Part shown: piece by piece, positions 1-8,414 of the stretch
Layout of the letters: every line of letters begins with the position of its first letter
How positions within the stretch are numbered: position 1 is the stretch's first letter
Source of the DNA: Myxococcales bacterium
Lineage (GTDB): Bacteria; Myxococcota_A; Polyangia; Polyangiales; Ga0077539
Reading direction: 5' to 3'
DNA length: 39,000 nt
NCBI GenBank assembly: GCA_030652255.1
Contig: JAUSAZ010000016.1
Coordinates: 1 to 39,000 of the forward strand
Notes under the pieces: model-generated
Databases searched by the model: none
The model's input: the letters and a program-made list of their open reading frames with translations, nothing else
What the model was told of the DNA's origin: nothing
Made by a program: the position numbers and the translations under genes

Positions 1-4
1 CCGT

Positions 5-99
5 GGGTTTCAACCCGCGGCAGCCGGGCGCGTGAAGTTGTGCGGGTAGCTCGGAGCCCGCAGCCTGCAAGCGCTCTACGCACGATGAGGGCAGCGATA
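5..99 (+). repeat. intergenic repeat, copy A
   Basis: Positions 5-25 are identical to 200-220 and positions 58-99 nearly match 272-313; the middle differs from copy B. The unit starts with the small dyad gggtttcaaccc. Copies this close and this similar suggest a dispersed intergenic element rather than chance. Confidence 0.7.
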
Positions 100-199
100 A
101 GATCATCCGATGGTAGGGCGCGCGGCAGCGGGGAAGGGGGCCCGCGAAACAGCGACTTCGGCCTTGCGCGCAACGCCGAGAACATTCCGGGAAGGATCA

Positions 200-316
200 G
201 GGTTTCAACCCGCGGCAGCCAAGGCGCGCGAAGGTGTGAGGATGGCTGGGGTTCCGCGCGATGGCTCGTCACCCGCAGCCTGCAAGCGCTCTACGCACGA
301 TGAGGGCAACGATGAG
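200..316 (+). repeat. intergenic repeat, copy B
   Basis: This copy shares its first 21 bp and its last ~42 bp with copy A at 5-99. Positions 244-272 recur almost exactly in direct orientation near 38862-38890. Positions 296-316 recur exactly, but inverted, at 38826-38846. It is therefore a mosaic of modules present at both edges of this window. Confidence 0.75.
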
Positions 317-384
317 GGGGAGGGGGGGTGCGCGGATGCGGATCCGCCGCTTGCCGATCCGGGGCAGCTGGGTAGGATTCCCTG

Positions 385-906
385 ATGAGCGCACGTCTCA
401 CGGTGATGCAGGCGGACGTGCCGCTCGAGCGCGACGTGTTCCTGCGCACCATGATCTCCGAGCTCGCGCGCACGCTGCAAGACGTGGTCGGCCTGGCCGA
501 CGCCGCCGGCTTCGTCAGCGTGGTCGGCCAGCGGGTCGGCGATCAGATCGACGCGGAGTACCGCAAGGCGCTGCAGGTCGAGAGCCTCGATCGGGCCCAG
601 GTGCGCGACGTCCTCATCGATCTCAAGCGTCGGATCCAGGGCCAGTTCTTTGTCATCGAGGAGGACGACGACAAGATCGTCTTCGGCAACGACGCCTGCC
701 CCTTCGCGGAGAAGGTGCACGGCCGACCGGCTCTCTGCATGATGACCTCCAACGTGTTCGGATCGATCGCCGCCCAGAACCTCGGCTACGCCAAGGTCTC
801 GCTCGAGGCGACGATCGCCGAGGGCGCCCCCGGCTGCCGCGTGGTCGTGTACCTGCGGCAGGCCGCCGCCGCCGGGGTGACCGGCCGCGAGTACCATCAG
901 GTCTGA
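385..906 (+). CDS. MetOD1-type (methanogen output domain 1) protein
   Basis: This 173-residue soluble protein has no signal peptide or membrane segment. The C-terminal half carries the pattern I associate with the MetOD1 family: [11 protein letters not shown], then a Cys followed by an MT motif, an F-x-x-IAA-x-N-x-GYAKV stretch, and a final GCRVVVYL strand. Cys105, Cys118 and Cys151 could bind a metal or cofactor, in a manner reminiscent of V4R-type domains; that is inference. Such domains are usually the output part of sensor kinases, whereas here the domain stands alone. The next gene, a hybrid histidine kinase, starts only 3 bp after the stop, so the two are surely co-transcribed. The likely role is as a sensing or accessory partner of that kinase. 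The ATG at 385 is the only sensible start. Confidence 0.72.
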   Translation: MSARLTVMQADVPLERDVFLRTMISELARTLQDVVGLADAAGFVSVVGQRVGDQIDAEYRKALQVESLDRAQVRDVLIDLKRRIQGQFFVIEEDDDKIVFGNDACPFAEKVHGRPALCMMTSNVFGSIAAQNLGYAKVSLEATIAEGAPGCRVVVYLRQAAAAGVTGREYHQV

Positions 907-909
907 CGG

Positions 910-2895
910 GTGAGCGTTGAGGCCTTCGCGGAGCTGATCGCCCTCCTGCCGGACGCCACGGTGCTGGTCTCGGGCGCAGGCCTCGTGCTCGCGGGCAACG
1001 CCGCCGCCCAGGCGGTGCTCGGCGCGGGGATCGCCGGGCGCCCGCTCGCCGACCTGGTGAGCTCCCCGGCGGCGGAGGTCGAGGCCCTGCTCCGCGCCTC
1101 CGCGCGCACCCGCGACGCGGTGCCCGGCGCCCTCGCGGTCGCGCGCGCGGGAGGCGCCGTCCACTTTCGCGCGAGCGGCGCCGTCCTGCGGCCGCGGCGC
1201 GACGGCGCCGACGCGATCGTGCTCCTGCGCCTGCAGCCCCGCGACGCCGCCGCCGCGCAGTTCCTCGCCCTCAACGAGCGCATCGACGCCCTGCACCGCG
1301 AGATCGAGCGGCGACGCCGGGTCGAGAACGAGCTCCGCGCGCAGCGCGAGTGGCTCGAGGTGACCCTGACCAGCATCGGCGACGCGGTGATCAGCACCGA
1401 CCCCGATGGGCGGGTCACGTTCCTCAACCCGCGCGCGGAGGTGCTCACCGGCTGGTCGTCCGCCGAGGCGAGCGGGCGTCCCATCGACGAGGTGTTCCGC
1501 ATCGCCAACGAGGAGACCGGCGAGCCCGTGGACAACCCGGTCTCCAAGGTGATCGCGTCCGGCCTGATCGTCGGCCTCGCCAACCACACCGTGCTGCTCT
1601 CCCGCGACGGGCGCGCGGTGGCGATCGAGGACAGCGCCGCGCCCATCCGCGAGCCCGGCGGCGCCACCCGGGGCGTCGTGCTCGTCTTCCACGACGTCGC
1701 CGAGCAGCGCGCGCTGCAGCGCGAGGTGGAGCACCGCGCGGCGAGCCTCGCCGAGGCCGACCGCCGCAAGGACGAGTTCATCGCGATGCTCGCCCACGAG
1801 CTGCGCAATCCGCTGGCCGCGCTTCGCGGCGGCCTGCACGTGCTCGCGCGGGCGCCCGAGCCGGCCACGCTCGCGCGCATCGCGGCGGTGATGGAGCGCC
1901 AGGTCGGCAACCTGACCCGCATGGTGGACGACCTCCTCGAGGTCTCGCGGATCACCCGCGGCAAGGTGGCCCTGCAGCGCGACGCGGTCGACGTCGTCGA
2001 GCTCGCGCGCCGCGCGGTCGCGGATCACGCGTCGCGGGCCGGCGACGCCGGGCTGACCCTGCGCGCCGACCTGCCCGACGAGCCCGCGTGGGTCATCGCC
2101 GACGCGACACGGATCACGCAGATCCTCGACAACCTCCTCACGAACGCCGTGAAGTTCTCCGATCGCGGCGGCGCCATCGAGGTGCGGGTCGCGGCGTCGC
2201 CGGCCGGCGAGGTCGAGCTGGTCGTGCGCGACGAGGGCGTCGGCATCGACCCGGAGATACTGCCCCACGTCTTCGAGTCCTTCGTCCAGGCCGACCGCAC
2301 CCTCGACCGGAGCCGCGGCGGCCTCGGCCTCGGCCTCACGCTCGTCAAGGGGCTCGTCGACCTGCACGGCGGCACCATCACCGCGGCGTCGCCGGGGATC
2401 GGCCGCGGCTGCGAGATGGTCCTCCGCCTGCCCCGCGCCCCCGCGCCCGCGCCGGCCGCCGCCGCGCCCGAGCCCTCGCCCGCCACCGCCGATCCGCTGC
2501 GCGTCCTCCTGATCGACGACAACCTCGACGTCGTCGAGACCCTGGCGATGATCCTCGAGTCGGCGGGCTGCAGCGTCCACGTCGCGCACGATGGCCCGGC
2601 GGGCCTCGCGGCGGTTGCCGGGTTCCGCCCGCAGGCGGTGGTCTGCGACATCGGCCTGCCCGGGATGGATGGGTTTGCCGTGGCCGGCGCCCTCCGCGCC
2701 CTCCCCGGGTGCGCTGGCGTCCGCCTGCTCGCGCTCACCGGCTACGGCGAGCCCGCGATGCGCGCCAGGGTCACCGAAGCCGGCTTCGACGAGCACCTCG
2801 TCAAGCCGGTCGCTCCCACCGTCCTGCTCCGCGCGCTGCGCCCCCCCGAAGGCGCGGTGGCCGAAGCCACGAGCCATCCATGGCGCGGGCGCTGA
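910..2895 (+). CDS. hybrid sensor histidine kinase (PAS-PAS-HisKA-HATPase-REC)
   Basis: This cytoplasmic kinase has 661 residues and a GTG start 3 bp after the MetOD1 gene. Residues ~5-110 form a weak PAS-like domain. Residues ~120-150 are a charged helical linker. Residues ~150-265 are a PAS domain (AVISTDPDGRVTFLNP). The HisKA box HELRNPL has its phospho-acceptor at His296. The HATPase domain has an N-box (DNLLTNAVKFSD), a G1 box (DEGVGID) and a G2 box (GGLGLGLTLVKGL). An Ala/Pro linker (~500-527) leads to a receiver domain (from ~528) with phospho-acceptor Asp580 (VCDIGLPGMDG). No membrane segment is seen, so the signal is probably intracellular and perhaps delivered by the MetOD1 partner. 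The last 95 bp overlap the 3' end of the convergent PAP2 gene. Confidence 0.92.
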   Translation: MSVEAFAELIALLPDATVLVSGAGLVLAGNAAAQAVLGAGIAGRPLADLVSSPAAEVEALLRASARTRDAVPGALAVARAGGAVHFRASGAVLRPRRDGADAIVLLRLQPRDAAAAQFLALNERIDALHREIERRRRVENELRAQREWLEVTLTSIGDAVISTDPDGRVTFLNPRAEVLTGWSSAEASGRPIDEVFRIANEETGEPVDNPVSKVIASGLIVGLANHTVLLSRDGRAVAIEDSAAPIREPGGATRGVVLVFHDVAEQRALQREVEHRAASLAEADRRKDEFIAMLAHELRNPLAALRGGLHVLARAPEPATLARIAAVMERQVGNLTRMVDDLLEVSRITRGKVALQRDAVDVVELARRAVADHASRAGDAGLTLRADLPDEPAWVIADATRITQILDNLLTNAVKFSDRGGAIEVRVAASPAGEVELVVRDEGVGIDPEILPHVFESFVQADRTLDRSRGGLGLGLTLVKGLVDLHGGTITAASPGIGRGCEMVLRLPRAPAPAPAAAAPEPSPATADPLRVLLIDDNLDVVETLAMILESAGCSVHVAHDGPAGLAAVAGFRPQAVVCDIGLPGMDGFAVAGALRALPGCAGVRLLALTGYGEPAMRARVTEAGFDEHLVKPVAPTVLLRALRPPEGAVAEATSHPWRGR

Positions 2896-3796
2896 ACACG
2901 AAGACCGCTGCGGCGAGGGTGAGCCCCGCGAGGACGTCGATGAGGTAGTGCCAGCGCAGGTACATCGTGGCGACGATGATCTGCGACGCGACGAAGGCCA
3001 CCGCGGGCCACGTGTAGCGGAAGGGCCGCTCGCGCCGGTGGTGGAAGGAGAAGAGCGCGAGGAAGGTGGGCGCCGCGGTGTGCAGGCTGGGAAACACGTC
3101 GGCGCGCGCGCCGCCGGACGCGACGAGGCGGCGCATCAGCGGGTACCAGAGGGGCCCGTCGAGGTCGCGCGAGAAGGTGCCGGCGAGGTGCACGTAGGGT
3201 CCGTACGCGGGCACCACGACGTAGAGCATCTGGCCCGCGCAGTAGAGGGTGGCGATGCCGAGGGTGAACTCCGCGACGATGCTCCGGCGCCGCTCGACGA
3301 ACACGATGGGGAAGATGTGGAGCGCCAGCAGCGCGAAGTAGCTGAGGTAGAAGAACGACAGCCACTCCGTCGCGGCCGGGGTCACGTGGGCGTCCCAGGC
3401 CACCGCAGGCTCGTAGTGCAGCCAGCGCAGGTCGGCGCCCAGGAGCCGGTCGTCGAGGCGCCGCCACCGCGTCGCCGCCGGCAGGATGATGTGCAGCTGC
3501 GCGAAGGTCGCGATCACCGGCACGCAGGCGGTGGCGCGGTACGCCAGCGTCGAGAAGCGCGTGGGGGCGTCGCCGCGGAAGACCGCGACCGCCCCGCAGA
3601 ACACCGCGAGGTCGAAGCAGAGCCACGCCAGCGCCTCGCGGCGGGTGGGGCCCGCCCCGAGGGCCACCGCGAGCAGGAGCCCCAGGAGGTAGGCGATCTG
3701 GATGCGCTCGAGGAGCGTCACCGCGCGGAGGGCGTCGAGAACGGGGACGCCGACGGCGCGGGCGTGCAGGTGCGGCGTGGTGCCACGGGTGTTCAT
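2801..3796 (-). CDS. PAP2-superfamily (Aur1/Ipt1-like) membrane protein
   Basis: This is a polytopic membrane protein of 331 residues with about six hydrophobic segments. It carries phosphatase/phosphotransferase motifs of the PAP2_3 type: FPSLHTA with His239, and RWHYLIDVLAG with His283 and Asp287. These match the C2 and C3 catalytic motifs of inositolphosphotransferases and lipid phosphatases. The likely reaction is lipid phosphate hydrolysis or head-group transfer in the inner membrane; the substrate cannot be read from sequence. The start at 3796 is chosen because the Shine-Dalgarno-like gaggaag lies just upstream and a longer open frame to 3919 is Arg-rich and non-hydrophobic. The 3' end overlaps the convergent hybrid kinase by 95 bp, so the C-terminal ~30 residues (Arg/Gly-rich) are probably dispensable. 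Confidence 0.85.
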   Translation of the reverse strand: MNTRGTTPHLHARAVGVPVLDALRAVTLLERIQIAYLLGLLLAVALGAGPTRREALAWLCFDLAVFCGAVAVFRGDAPTRFSTLAYRATACVPVIATFAQLHIILPAATRWRRLDDRLLGADLRWLHYEPAVAWDAHVTPAATEWLSFFYLSYFALLALHIFPIVFVERRRSIVAEFTLGIATLYCAGQMLYVVVPAYGPYVHLAGTFSRDLDGPLWYPLMRRLVASGGARADVFPSLHTAAPTFLALFSFHHRRERPFRYTWPAVAFVASQIIVATMYLRWHYLIDVLAGLTLAAAVFVFSARAMDGSWLRPPRLRGGAARGAGRWERPA

Positions 3797-4069
3797 GCGG
3801 TCGCTTCCTCGTCGGCGACGTGCGTCGTCGCCAGGTAAGGGTCGCGAGGTGCTTGAGCAAGGCACGCGCCGCGGCGCGCGACACGGCACAGACGCGCGCT
3901 GCGACGGCATCGTGCGCACGGATCACCCGACGGACCGGGCGAGCGCCGTGGTCACCTCACGCGCCGGTGGCGGGCGCGCTGGCCACTGGTGGGGGTGCGT
4001 CGCCCGGGTGGCGGCGGCGCCTGCGCGCTGTTGACCCGCGGGCCAATCGCGTGATGCTCCACGGCTGCG

Positions 4070-4444
4070 ATGCGCCCCCTCCACCCCCTGCTGTTGCTCG
4101 TGCTCACCGCCGCGTGCGTGGATCAGTACGAGCCCCCGCTGAGCTACGGCCGCTGCAACCCCGGGGACGTCTGCGGCCTGGAGACCCGCTGCGACCGGCT
4201 CACGGCGAGCACCAGCGGGGCCCCGGCGCAGGTGTGCACCCTGCCCTGCACCGTCGACCGCGACTGCCCGGGCTTCGACGGGGTGTGCGTGCCGGGCGTG
4301 GCGACGGCGACGGACGGCGGCGTCACGGGGCGCTGCCTGCGGGCGTGCGCGGAGGACGGCGACTGCCGGCCCGGGACGGTGTGCCGCGGGCTCAGCGCCG
4401 ACGCGGGCGCCAACCGGGTGTGCGTGGCCAACCTGGCGATGTGA
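4070..4444 (+). CDS. small Cys-rich lipoprotein
   Basis: This 124-residue protein begins MRPLHPLLLLVLTAAC, a type II signal peptide with lipobox LTAAC, so the mature protein is lipidated at Cys16. The mature part contains many cysteines in spaced pairs (CTLPCTVDRDCPG, CLRACAEDGDC), a pattern common in secreted Cys-rich proteins of myxobacteria that probably form disulfides. No enzymatic motif is seen. It lies between the divergent PAP2 gene (273 bp upstream) and the convergent outer-membrane barrel gene (6 bp after its stop). The function is unknown. Confidence 0.75.
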   Translation: MRPLHPLLLLVLTAACVDQYEPPLSYGRCNPGDVCGLETRCDRLTASTSGAPAQVCTLPCTVDRDCPGFDGVCVPGVATATDGGVTGRCLRACAEDGDCRPGTVCRGLSADAGANRVCVANLAM

Positions 4445-4450
4445 CGGGCG

Positions 4451-5938
4451 CTACCAGATGCGCGGGGTGAGCGCGATGGCGGCGTAGAAATCCCAGGTGA
4501 GGTCGTTGGTGGTGCGGAAGCGCCCGCCGGCGGAGTCGATGACCGGGCGGTGCGTGGGGTCGGGCGAGCTGCTGCCCTGGCAGCCGCCGCGCCACTCGGG
4601 GTGGTCGGCCGGGACGGTCTGCCCGGGGTTGCACGCGTCGGTGTTGGTGATGGTGTGCGGCGAGGTCCACGCCACCGCGGCGCCGAGGGTGAAGCGCAGG
4701 AACTTCGCCGGCTGCACCGACACCATCGCGCTGCCGCCGATGACGACGTGCGACGCGGTGGTGGTGAGCCCGTCGAAGTACACGTTGCGCTCGGCCTGGC
4801 AGGTGCCGTCGGAGAGGCGCGCGTTGGAGGGGCAGCCCGGGAGGTTGAGCGGGCGGCTCAGCGACGAGCCGAGGGCGTCATACAGGGCGGAGTAATCGCG
4901 GCCCTGGGAGTAGTACGACCCGCGGAAGCGCAGGTCGATGAGCAGGCGCTGCCAGGTCTCGCGGTTCTCCCACGGGATGATCTCCATGCCCGCGGTGAGG
5001 GTGCCCACGATGGGCGGGAAGTTGGAGAGCTGCCCGAGGGGGGTGTCGGCGTAGCGGAAGGCGCTGTCGCGGATGGGAAACTCCGCGAGGAAGTCGAAGC
5101 CCGCGTAGGGCTCGACGTAGCCGAAGCGACGCGCCACCACGGTCTGGAAGTACACCCCGTGGAGGCCGCGGGAGACGCCCGGGTTGGCGTTGGAGGGCGC
5201 CGAGCGGGTGGCGGCCGCGGGGGCGGTGTTGCCCGACGCGGGCGTCGCGGGGACGCTCGACGCGTCGGGGCAGAAGGTGCCCGAGGCGGTCTGCCGGCAG
5301 GGGCGGAGGAGCGCGCCCACCGGCGGGCGCCACTCGAAGGAGAGCGTCCAGGTGGGGCGGTTGCGGTCGCGCTGCTGGTTGAAGATCGACCACTGCAACC
5401 CGAGGCGCACCTGGTCGATGCCCGAGCGCTCGGGGCTGTCGAAGGACGGGTCGAAGAGGCTGGTGGCGCGCGGGGTGCCGGGCCCCTCGGTCCACCCGTC
5501 GGCGAGGGCGGCGCGGGCGCTGTCGACCGAGACCCCGGCGGGCGGGCGCAGCTTGCGGGCGTCGGTGAGCACCAGCGGCAGGCCGAAGGTGAGCGCGAGG
5601 TCGTGGAAGAGCCCGACCTCGGCGTTGACGAGGAGGGTGTGGGTGCTGCGGGTGTAGTCCGCGACGTCGGCGTACTGCGGCACGCCGAGGCTGGTGCCCG
5701 GGTTGCTCACCCGCATCTCGCGCTGCACGCGCAGGTCGCGCCGCTGAAACTGGTACCCCGCCGTGAGCCGCAGCCCGAACTGGCTCCCGGCGTCGAAGGA
5801 GTCGACCACGTCGACGATGCGGGCGGTCTCGGAGTGCAGGTGGAGCGGCGCCCCGCCGGGCGTGTCGGCCTCCTGCGCGCTCGCAACCCCGGCGGCCGTC
5901 CACAGCGCCGCAGCGAAAAGAAGCCCGTTTCGTCGCAC
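4451..5938 (-). CDS. outer-membrane beta-barrel protein
   Basis: This 495-residue protein has a cleavable signal peptide (MRRNGLLFAAALWTAAGVAS followed by AQEA). The mature part alternates short amphipathic strands such as FGLRLTAGYQF, LLVNAEVGLFHDLALTFGLPL and WTLSFEWRPPVG, separated by Asp/Ser/Pro-rich loops, and it ends in a strand with terminal Trp (AIALTPRIW). A terminal aromatic residue is typical of BAM-dependent outer-membrane proteins. The pattern resembles transporter-like or MetA-pathway-type barrels, but no specific family is recognised. It is divergent from the gene at 6088 across 149 bp. The function is unknown; the location in the outer membrane is well supported. Confidence 0.8.
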   Translation of the reverse strand: MRRNGLLFAAALWTAAGVASAQEADTPGGAPLHLHSETARIVDVVDSFDAGSQFGLRLTAGYQFQRRDLRVQREMRVSNPGTSLGVPQYADVADYTRSTHTLLVNAEVGLFHDLALTFGLPLVLTDARKLRPPAGVSVDSARAALADGWTEGPGTPRATSLFDPSFDSPERSGIDQVRLGLQWSIFNQQRDRNRPTWTLSFEWRPPVGALLRPCRQTASGTFCPDASSVPATPASGNTAPAAATRSAPSNANPGVSRGLHGVYFQTVVARRFGYVEPYAGFDFLAEFPIRDSAFRYADTPLGQLSNFPPIVGTLTAGMEIIPWENRETWQRLLIDLRFRGSYYSQGRDYSALYDALGSSLSRPLNLPGCPSNARLSDGTCQAERNVYFDGLTTTASHVVIGGSAMVSVQPAKFLRFTLGAAVAWTSPHTITNTDACNPGQTVPADHPEWRGGCQGSSSPDPTHRPVIDSAGGRFRTTNDLTWDFYAAIALTPRIW

Positions 5939-6087
5939 GATCGTGGCGGCACGCTAGGCGGCGGGTCGGAGGGGTGTCAAGCATCGGCTGCGGCCCCTCG
6001 TCGGCGCGGGAGGCGCGCGCGAAGGGGTGGGCGGCGGTTGACGACCGGGCGGGCCGCGGGCTACCGCGTTGCGGGAGGGAGCACCCA

Positions 6088-6624
6088 GTGGGCAAGACCG
6101 CAAAGATCATCCTCTCGATCGTCGGGGTCTTCATCCTGGCGTGCGTCGTCGGCTCGGTGCTCTTCGTGCGCTTCACGAAGAAGACCCTCACGGGCCTCGC
6201 CGAGGAGGCCCAGCGCCAGTCGACCGAGGCGCGCGCCTGGGCCCGCGGCCACCAGCAGGGCGAGTGCATGGACGAGGGCATGGCCCGGGTGCAGCGCTGC
6301 CCGGGCATCCAGTGCCAGATCGCCGTGCAGACCTTCACCACGGCGTGCCTCTCCGCCGCCGCGCCCACCGCCGGCCTGTGCGACGGCGTCCCCCACCCGC
6401 AGGATTTCATGGCCACCTCGCAGTGGGTCAACAACCGCTGCATGGCCTTCAACACCCCGCAGTCGGCCGAAGGGTCGATGCGCTGCCGCAACCTGCTCCC
6501 GGCGCTACAGCGGCACTGCTTCATGCGCGTCCTCATCGCCACCGACGCCGCCGTGGCCGCGCCCACCGCTCCCGCTCCCGCTCCCGCTCCCGCGCCCGCG
6601 CCCGCTCCCGCTCCCGCCCCGTAA
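6088..6624 (+). CDS. single-pass membrane protein with Cys-rich domain and Pro-Ala tail
   Basis: The GTG at 6088 is chosen because the purine-rich gcgggaggga lies 7-16 bp upstream; an in-frame ATG at 5974 has no such signal. The 178-residue product has one N-terminal membrane anchor (ILSIVGVFILACVVGSVLF), a short linker, and an extracytoplasmic domain with about eight cysteines. Among these, CPGIQCQ and the later RCMAF and MRCRN could form disulfides. It ends in a Pro-Ala repeat of about 20 residues that may span the periplasm or cell wall. No family is recognised. The stop is 5 bp from the 3' end of the convergent exoribonuclease gene. Confidence 0.7.
   Translation: MGKTAKIILSIVGVFILACVVGSVLFVRFTKKTLTGLAEEAQRQSTEARAWARGHQQGECMDEGMARVQRCPGIQCQIAVQTFTTACLSAAAPTAGLCDGVPHPQDFMATSQWVNNRCMAFNTPQSAEGSMRCRNLLPALQRHCFMRVLIATDAAVAAPTAPAPAPAPAPAPAPAPAP
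6560..6620 (+). repeat. hexanucleotide (gctccc-type) repeat encoding Pro-Ala
   Basis: A run of near-identical gctccc / gcgccc hexamers encodes the Pro-Ala tail of the preceding gene. Such runs are slippage-prone, so the length of the tail may vary between strains. Confidence 0.8.
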
Positions 6625-6629
6625 GGCGT

Positions 6630-8225
6630 TCAGCCCGTCGGCGCGACCGGGCGCAGGTGGATCACGAAGCGCGCCCGCTCGGCGTCCCACTGCCGCGCCT
6701 GGGCCTCGACGTCGTCGCCCATCACGAAGGCCGGCGCGCCGCGGTCGGACTGCGCGGGGAGCATCGCCACCCGGCGGTCGTCGCGGAAGGCGGTGCCGTA
6801 GGTGCGCTCGAGGTCGATGCCGTACACCTTGAGGTCGACCGCGCAGCCGTCGAGCGCGACGTACACCCGCGACGGGCGCACGCCCACGACGGTGCCTCGG
6901 CGCCACGGGCGGCGCGCGGGCTCCACCGCGAGGTCGTCGCCGAGGAGCTGGTCGAGCACCATCAGGTCGACGGCCTTGTCGATCTCGCCCTGCCGCCGGC
7001 GCGACTCGTTGGCGGAGGCGATGACGGCCTCGCGGGCGGCGAGGTCTTCGGCGCGCGGGCGCGGCGCGACCAGCTTGAGGGCCTCGAGCAGCTCCTTGTG
7101 CGAGAACACCCCGACCGCCTCGCGCATGGGCGCCGACATCCGCGCGTACCCGTCGACCCCGAGCGCGTGGTGCGGCCCGCTGCGCGCCTGGAACTCCGAC
7201 GCCCGGTACGTGTACCGCACCAGCCGCTGCACGGCCTGCGTGAGCCGCTCGCTCCCGGGCCCGCTCGGGAGCGCGCCCATCCACGCCGCGAGGTCGTCCG
7301 CGCCGCGGCGCCACCGCCAGCGCTCGGCCAGGGCGCGGCGCTCGGCCAGCGCCCCGAGGATCTCCTCCAGCTCCCGGAGCCGGTCGCCCAGCGGCGGCAG
7401 GTGCACGCGATACACCGCCTGCACGTCGTCGTCGTCGCGCCCGAGCGACTGCAACAGCTTCGCGCCCTCCATGTTGCAGAGCAGCGAGACCTGCTCGTTC
7501 CAGCGCTCGACGTCGTTGCGGTCGCGGGTGATCGCGCGCAGCCGCCGCGGGTCGTCGGGGTCGAGGTCGACGTCGGCCTCGTAGCGCTGCAGCGCAAACA
7601 CCCCGCGCGCCGCGGCCTCGTCGATGCGCCGCTGCCCGAGGGCCGCGAAGGCCAGGAGCGACGCCCGCACCTCGGGCGCGTCGCAGCGGGGGTCGCCCGC
7701 GCAGCCCGCGTCGAACCACCGCTGCACCCCCTCGTAGGAGAGCTTCGCGCGGCTCTGGATGCGCGCCCGGTGCACCCCCGCCGCGACGCAGCGCCCGGCC
7801 GCGTCGACGCGCAGCGTGAACACCACCGCGCGGCGCAGCACCGCGGGGTTGAGCGAGACGATCCCCTCGGAGAGGCCCTCCGGGAGCATCGGGATGGCGA
7901 AGCCCGGGAGGTAGTAGCTCGACCCCTGGGCGAGCGCGCGGCGCCAGAGCGCGGTGCCCGGTCGGGCGTAGTACGACGCGTCGGCGAGGGCGTAGCGCAG
8001 CACGAAGCCGTCGCCGTCGGGCGTGACGTGCAGGGCCTGGTCGAGGTCGCGCGAGCCCTCGTTGTCGATGGTGACGTACGGCACCACGGTGTCGTCGGCG
8101 ACGCCGTCGTCGAGGCCCGGGGAGGCGATGCACGCCGCGACCTCGGCGTCGACCGCGGGGTCCGGGAGGGGACGGAGGCCGAGGTGATCGACGAGGGCCT
8201 CGAGGCGCGCGCGGGGGTTGTTCAC
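6630..8225 (-). CDS. RNase II/R-family (RNB domain) exoribonuclease
   Basis: This 531-residue protein starts at the GTG at 8225. The open frame continues far upstream, but that part is the antisense of the acyl-CoA oxidase gene. The RNB catalytic box sits near the N-terminus (residues 52-64, VTIDNEGSRDLDQAL): Asp54, Asp60 and Asp62 match the metal-binding Asp residues of RNase II, while the fourth position is Gln63. Other RNB features follow (YALADASYYARPGTALW; GFAIPMLPEGLSEG; SLNP). The C-terminus has an OB/S1-like segment (GTVVGVRPSRVYVAL). No N-terminal cold-shock domains are present, so it is shorter than RNase R. It probably degrades RNA 3' to 5' in the cytoplasm. Its divergent neighbour is unrelated. 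Confidence 0.85.
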   Translation of the reverse strand: MNNPRARLEALVDHLGLRPLPDPAVDAEVAACIASPGLDDGVADDTVVPYVTIDNEGSRDLDQALHVTPDGDGFVLRYALADASYYARPGTALWRRALAQGSSYYLPGFAIPMLPEGLSEGIVSLNPAVLRRAVVFTLRVDAAGRCVAAGVHRARIQSRAKLSYEGVQRWFDAGCAGDPRCDAPEVRASLLAFAALGQRRIDEAAARGVFALQRYEADVDLDPDDPRRLRAITRDRNDVERWNEQVSLLCNMEGAKLLQSLGRDDDDVQAVYRVHLPPLGDRLRELEEILGALAERRALAERWRWRRGADDLAAWMGALPSGPGSERLTQAVQRLVRYTYRASEFQARSGPHHALGVDGYARMSAPMREAVGVFSHKELLEALKLVAPRPRAEDLAAREAVIASANESRRRQGEIDKAVDLMVLDQLLGDDLAVEPARRPWRRGTVVGVRPSRVYVALDGCAVDLKVYGIDLERTYGTAFRDDRRVAMLPAQSDRGAPAFVMGDDVEAQARQWDAERARFVIHLRPVAPTG

Positions 8226-8414
8226 CCGGGCGAGCGTACGGCGAAGCGCGCCGCCGGGGGGAGAGGGCCCACCCTGACCTCGCCGCGGCGCTCGCCTCGC
8301 GTGCGAACTCCACCCCCGCGTAGATCTCATCCACCACGACGTCGACAACCTCGGCCCTGGCCGACGCAGCGCCCCGTTGCCGTGCGCGCGCATTGACCAC
8401 AGGCTCCGGTACCC

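Larger units (their letters stand above)
1..384. other. intergenic region with repeats, no gene supported
   Basis: No convincing gene is seen before the ATG at 385. The stretch contains two copies of a composite repeat (about 5-99 and 200-316) that share their beginning and end but differ in the middle. Parts of the second copy recur near 38826-38890. Open frames here look like shadows, because the repeat copies are read in different frames and no family is recognisable. Confidence 0.6.

Noticed and set aside
205..2877. 890-residue open frame on the minus strand across the MetOD1 and kinase genes
   Set aside because: It is the antisense of well-supported domains, with His/Asp/Arg-rich low-complexity composition. 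Very high GC content produces such long shadow frames.
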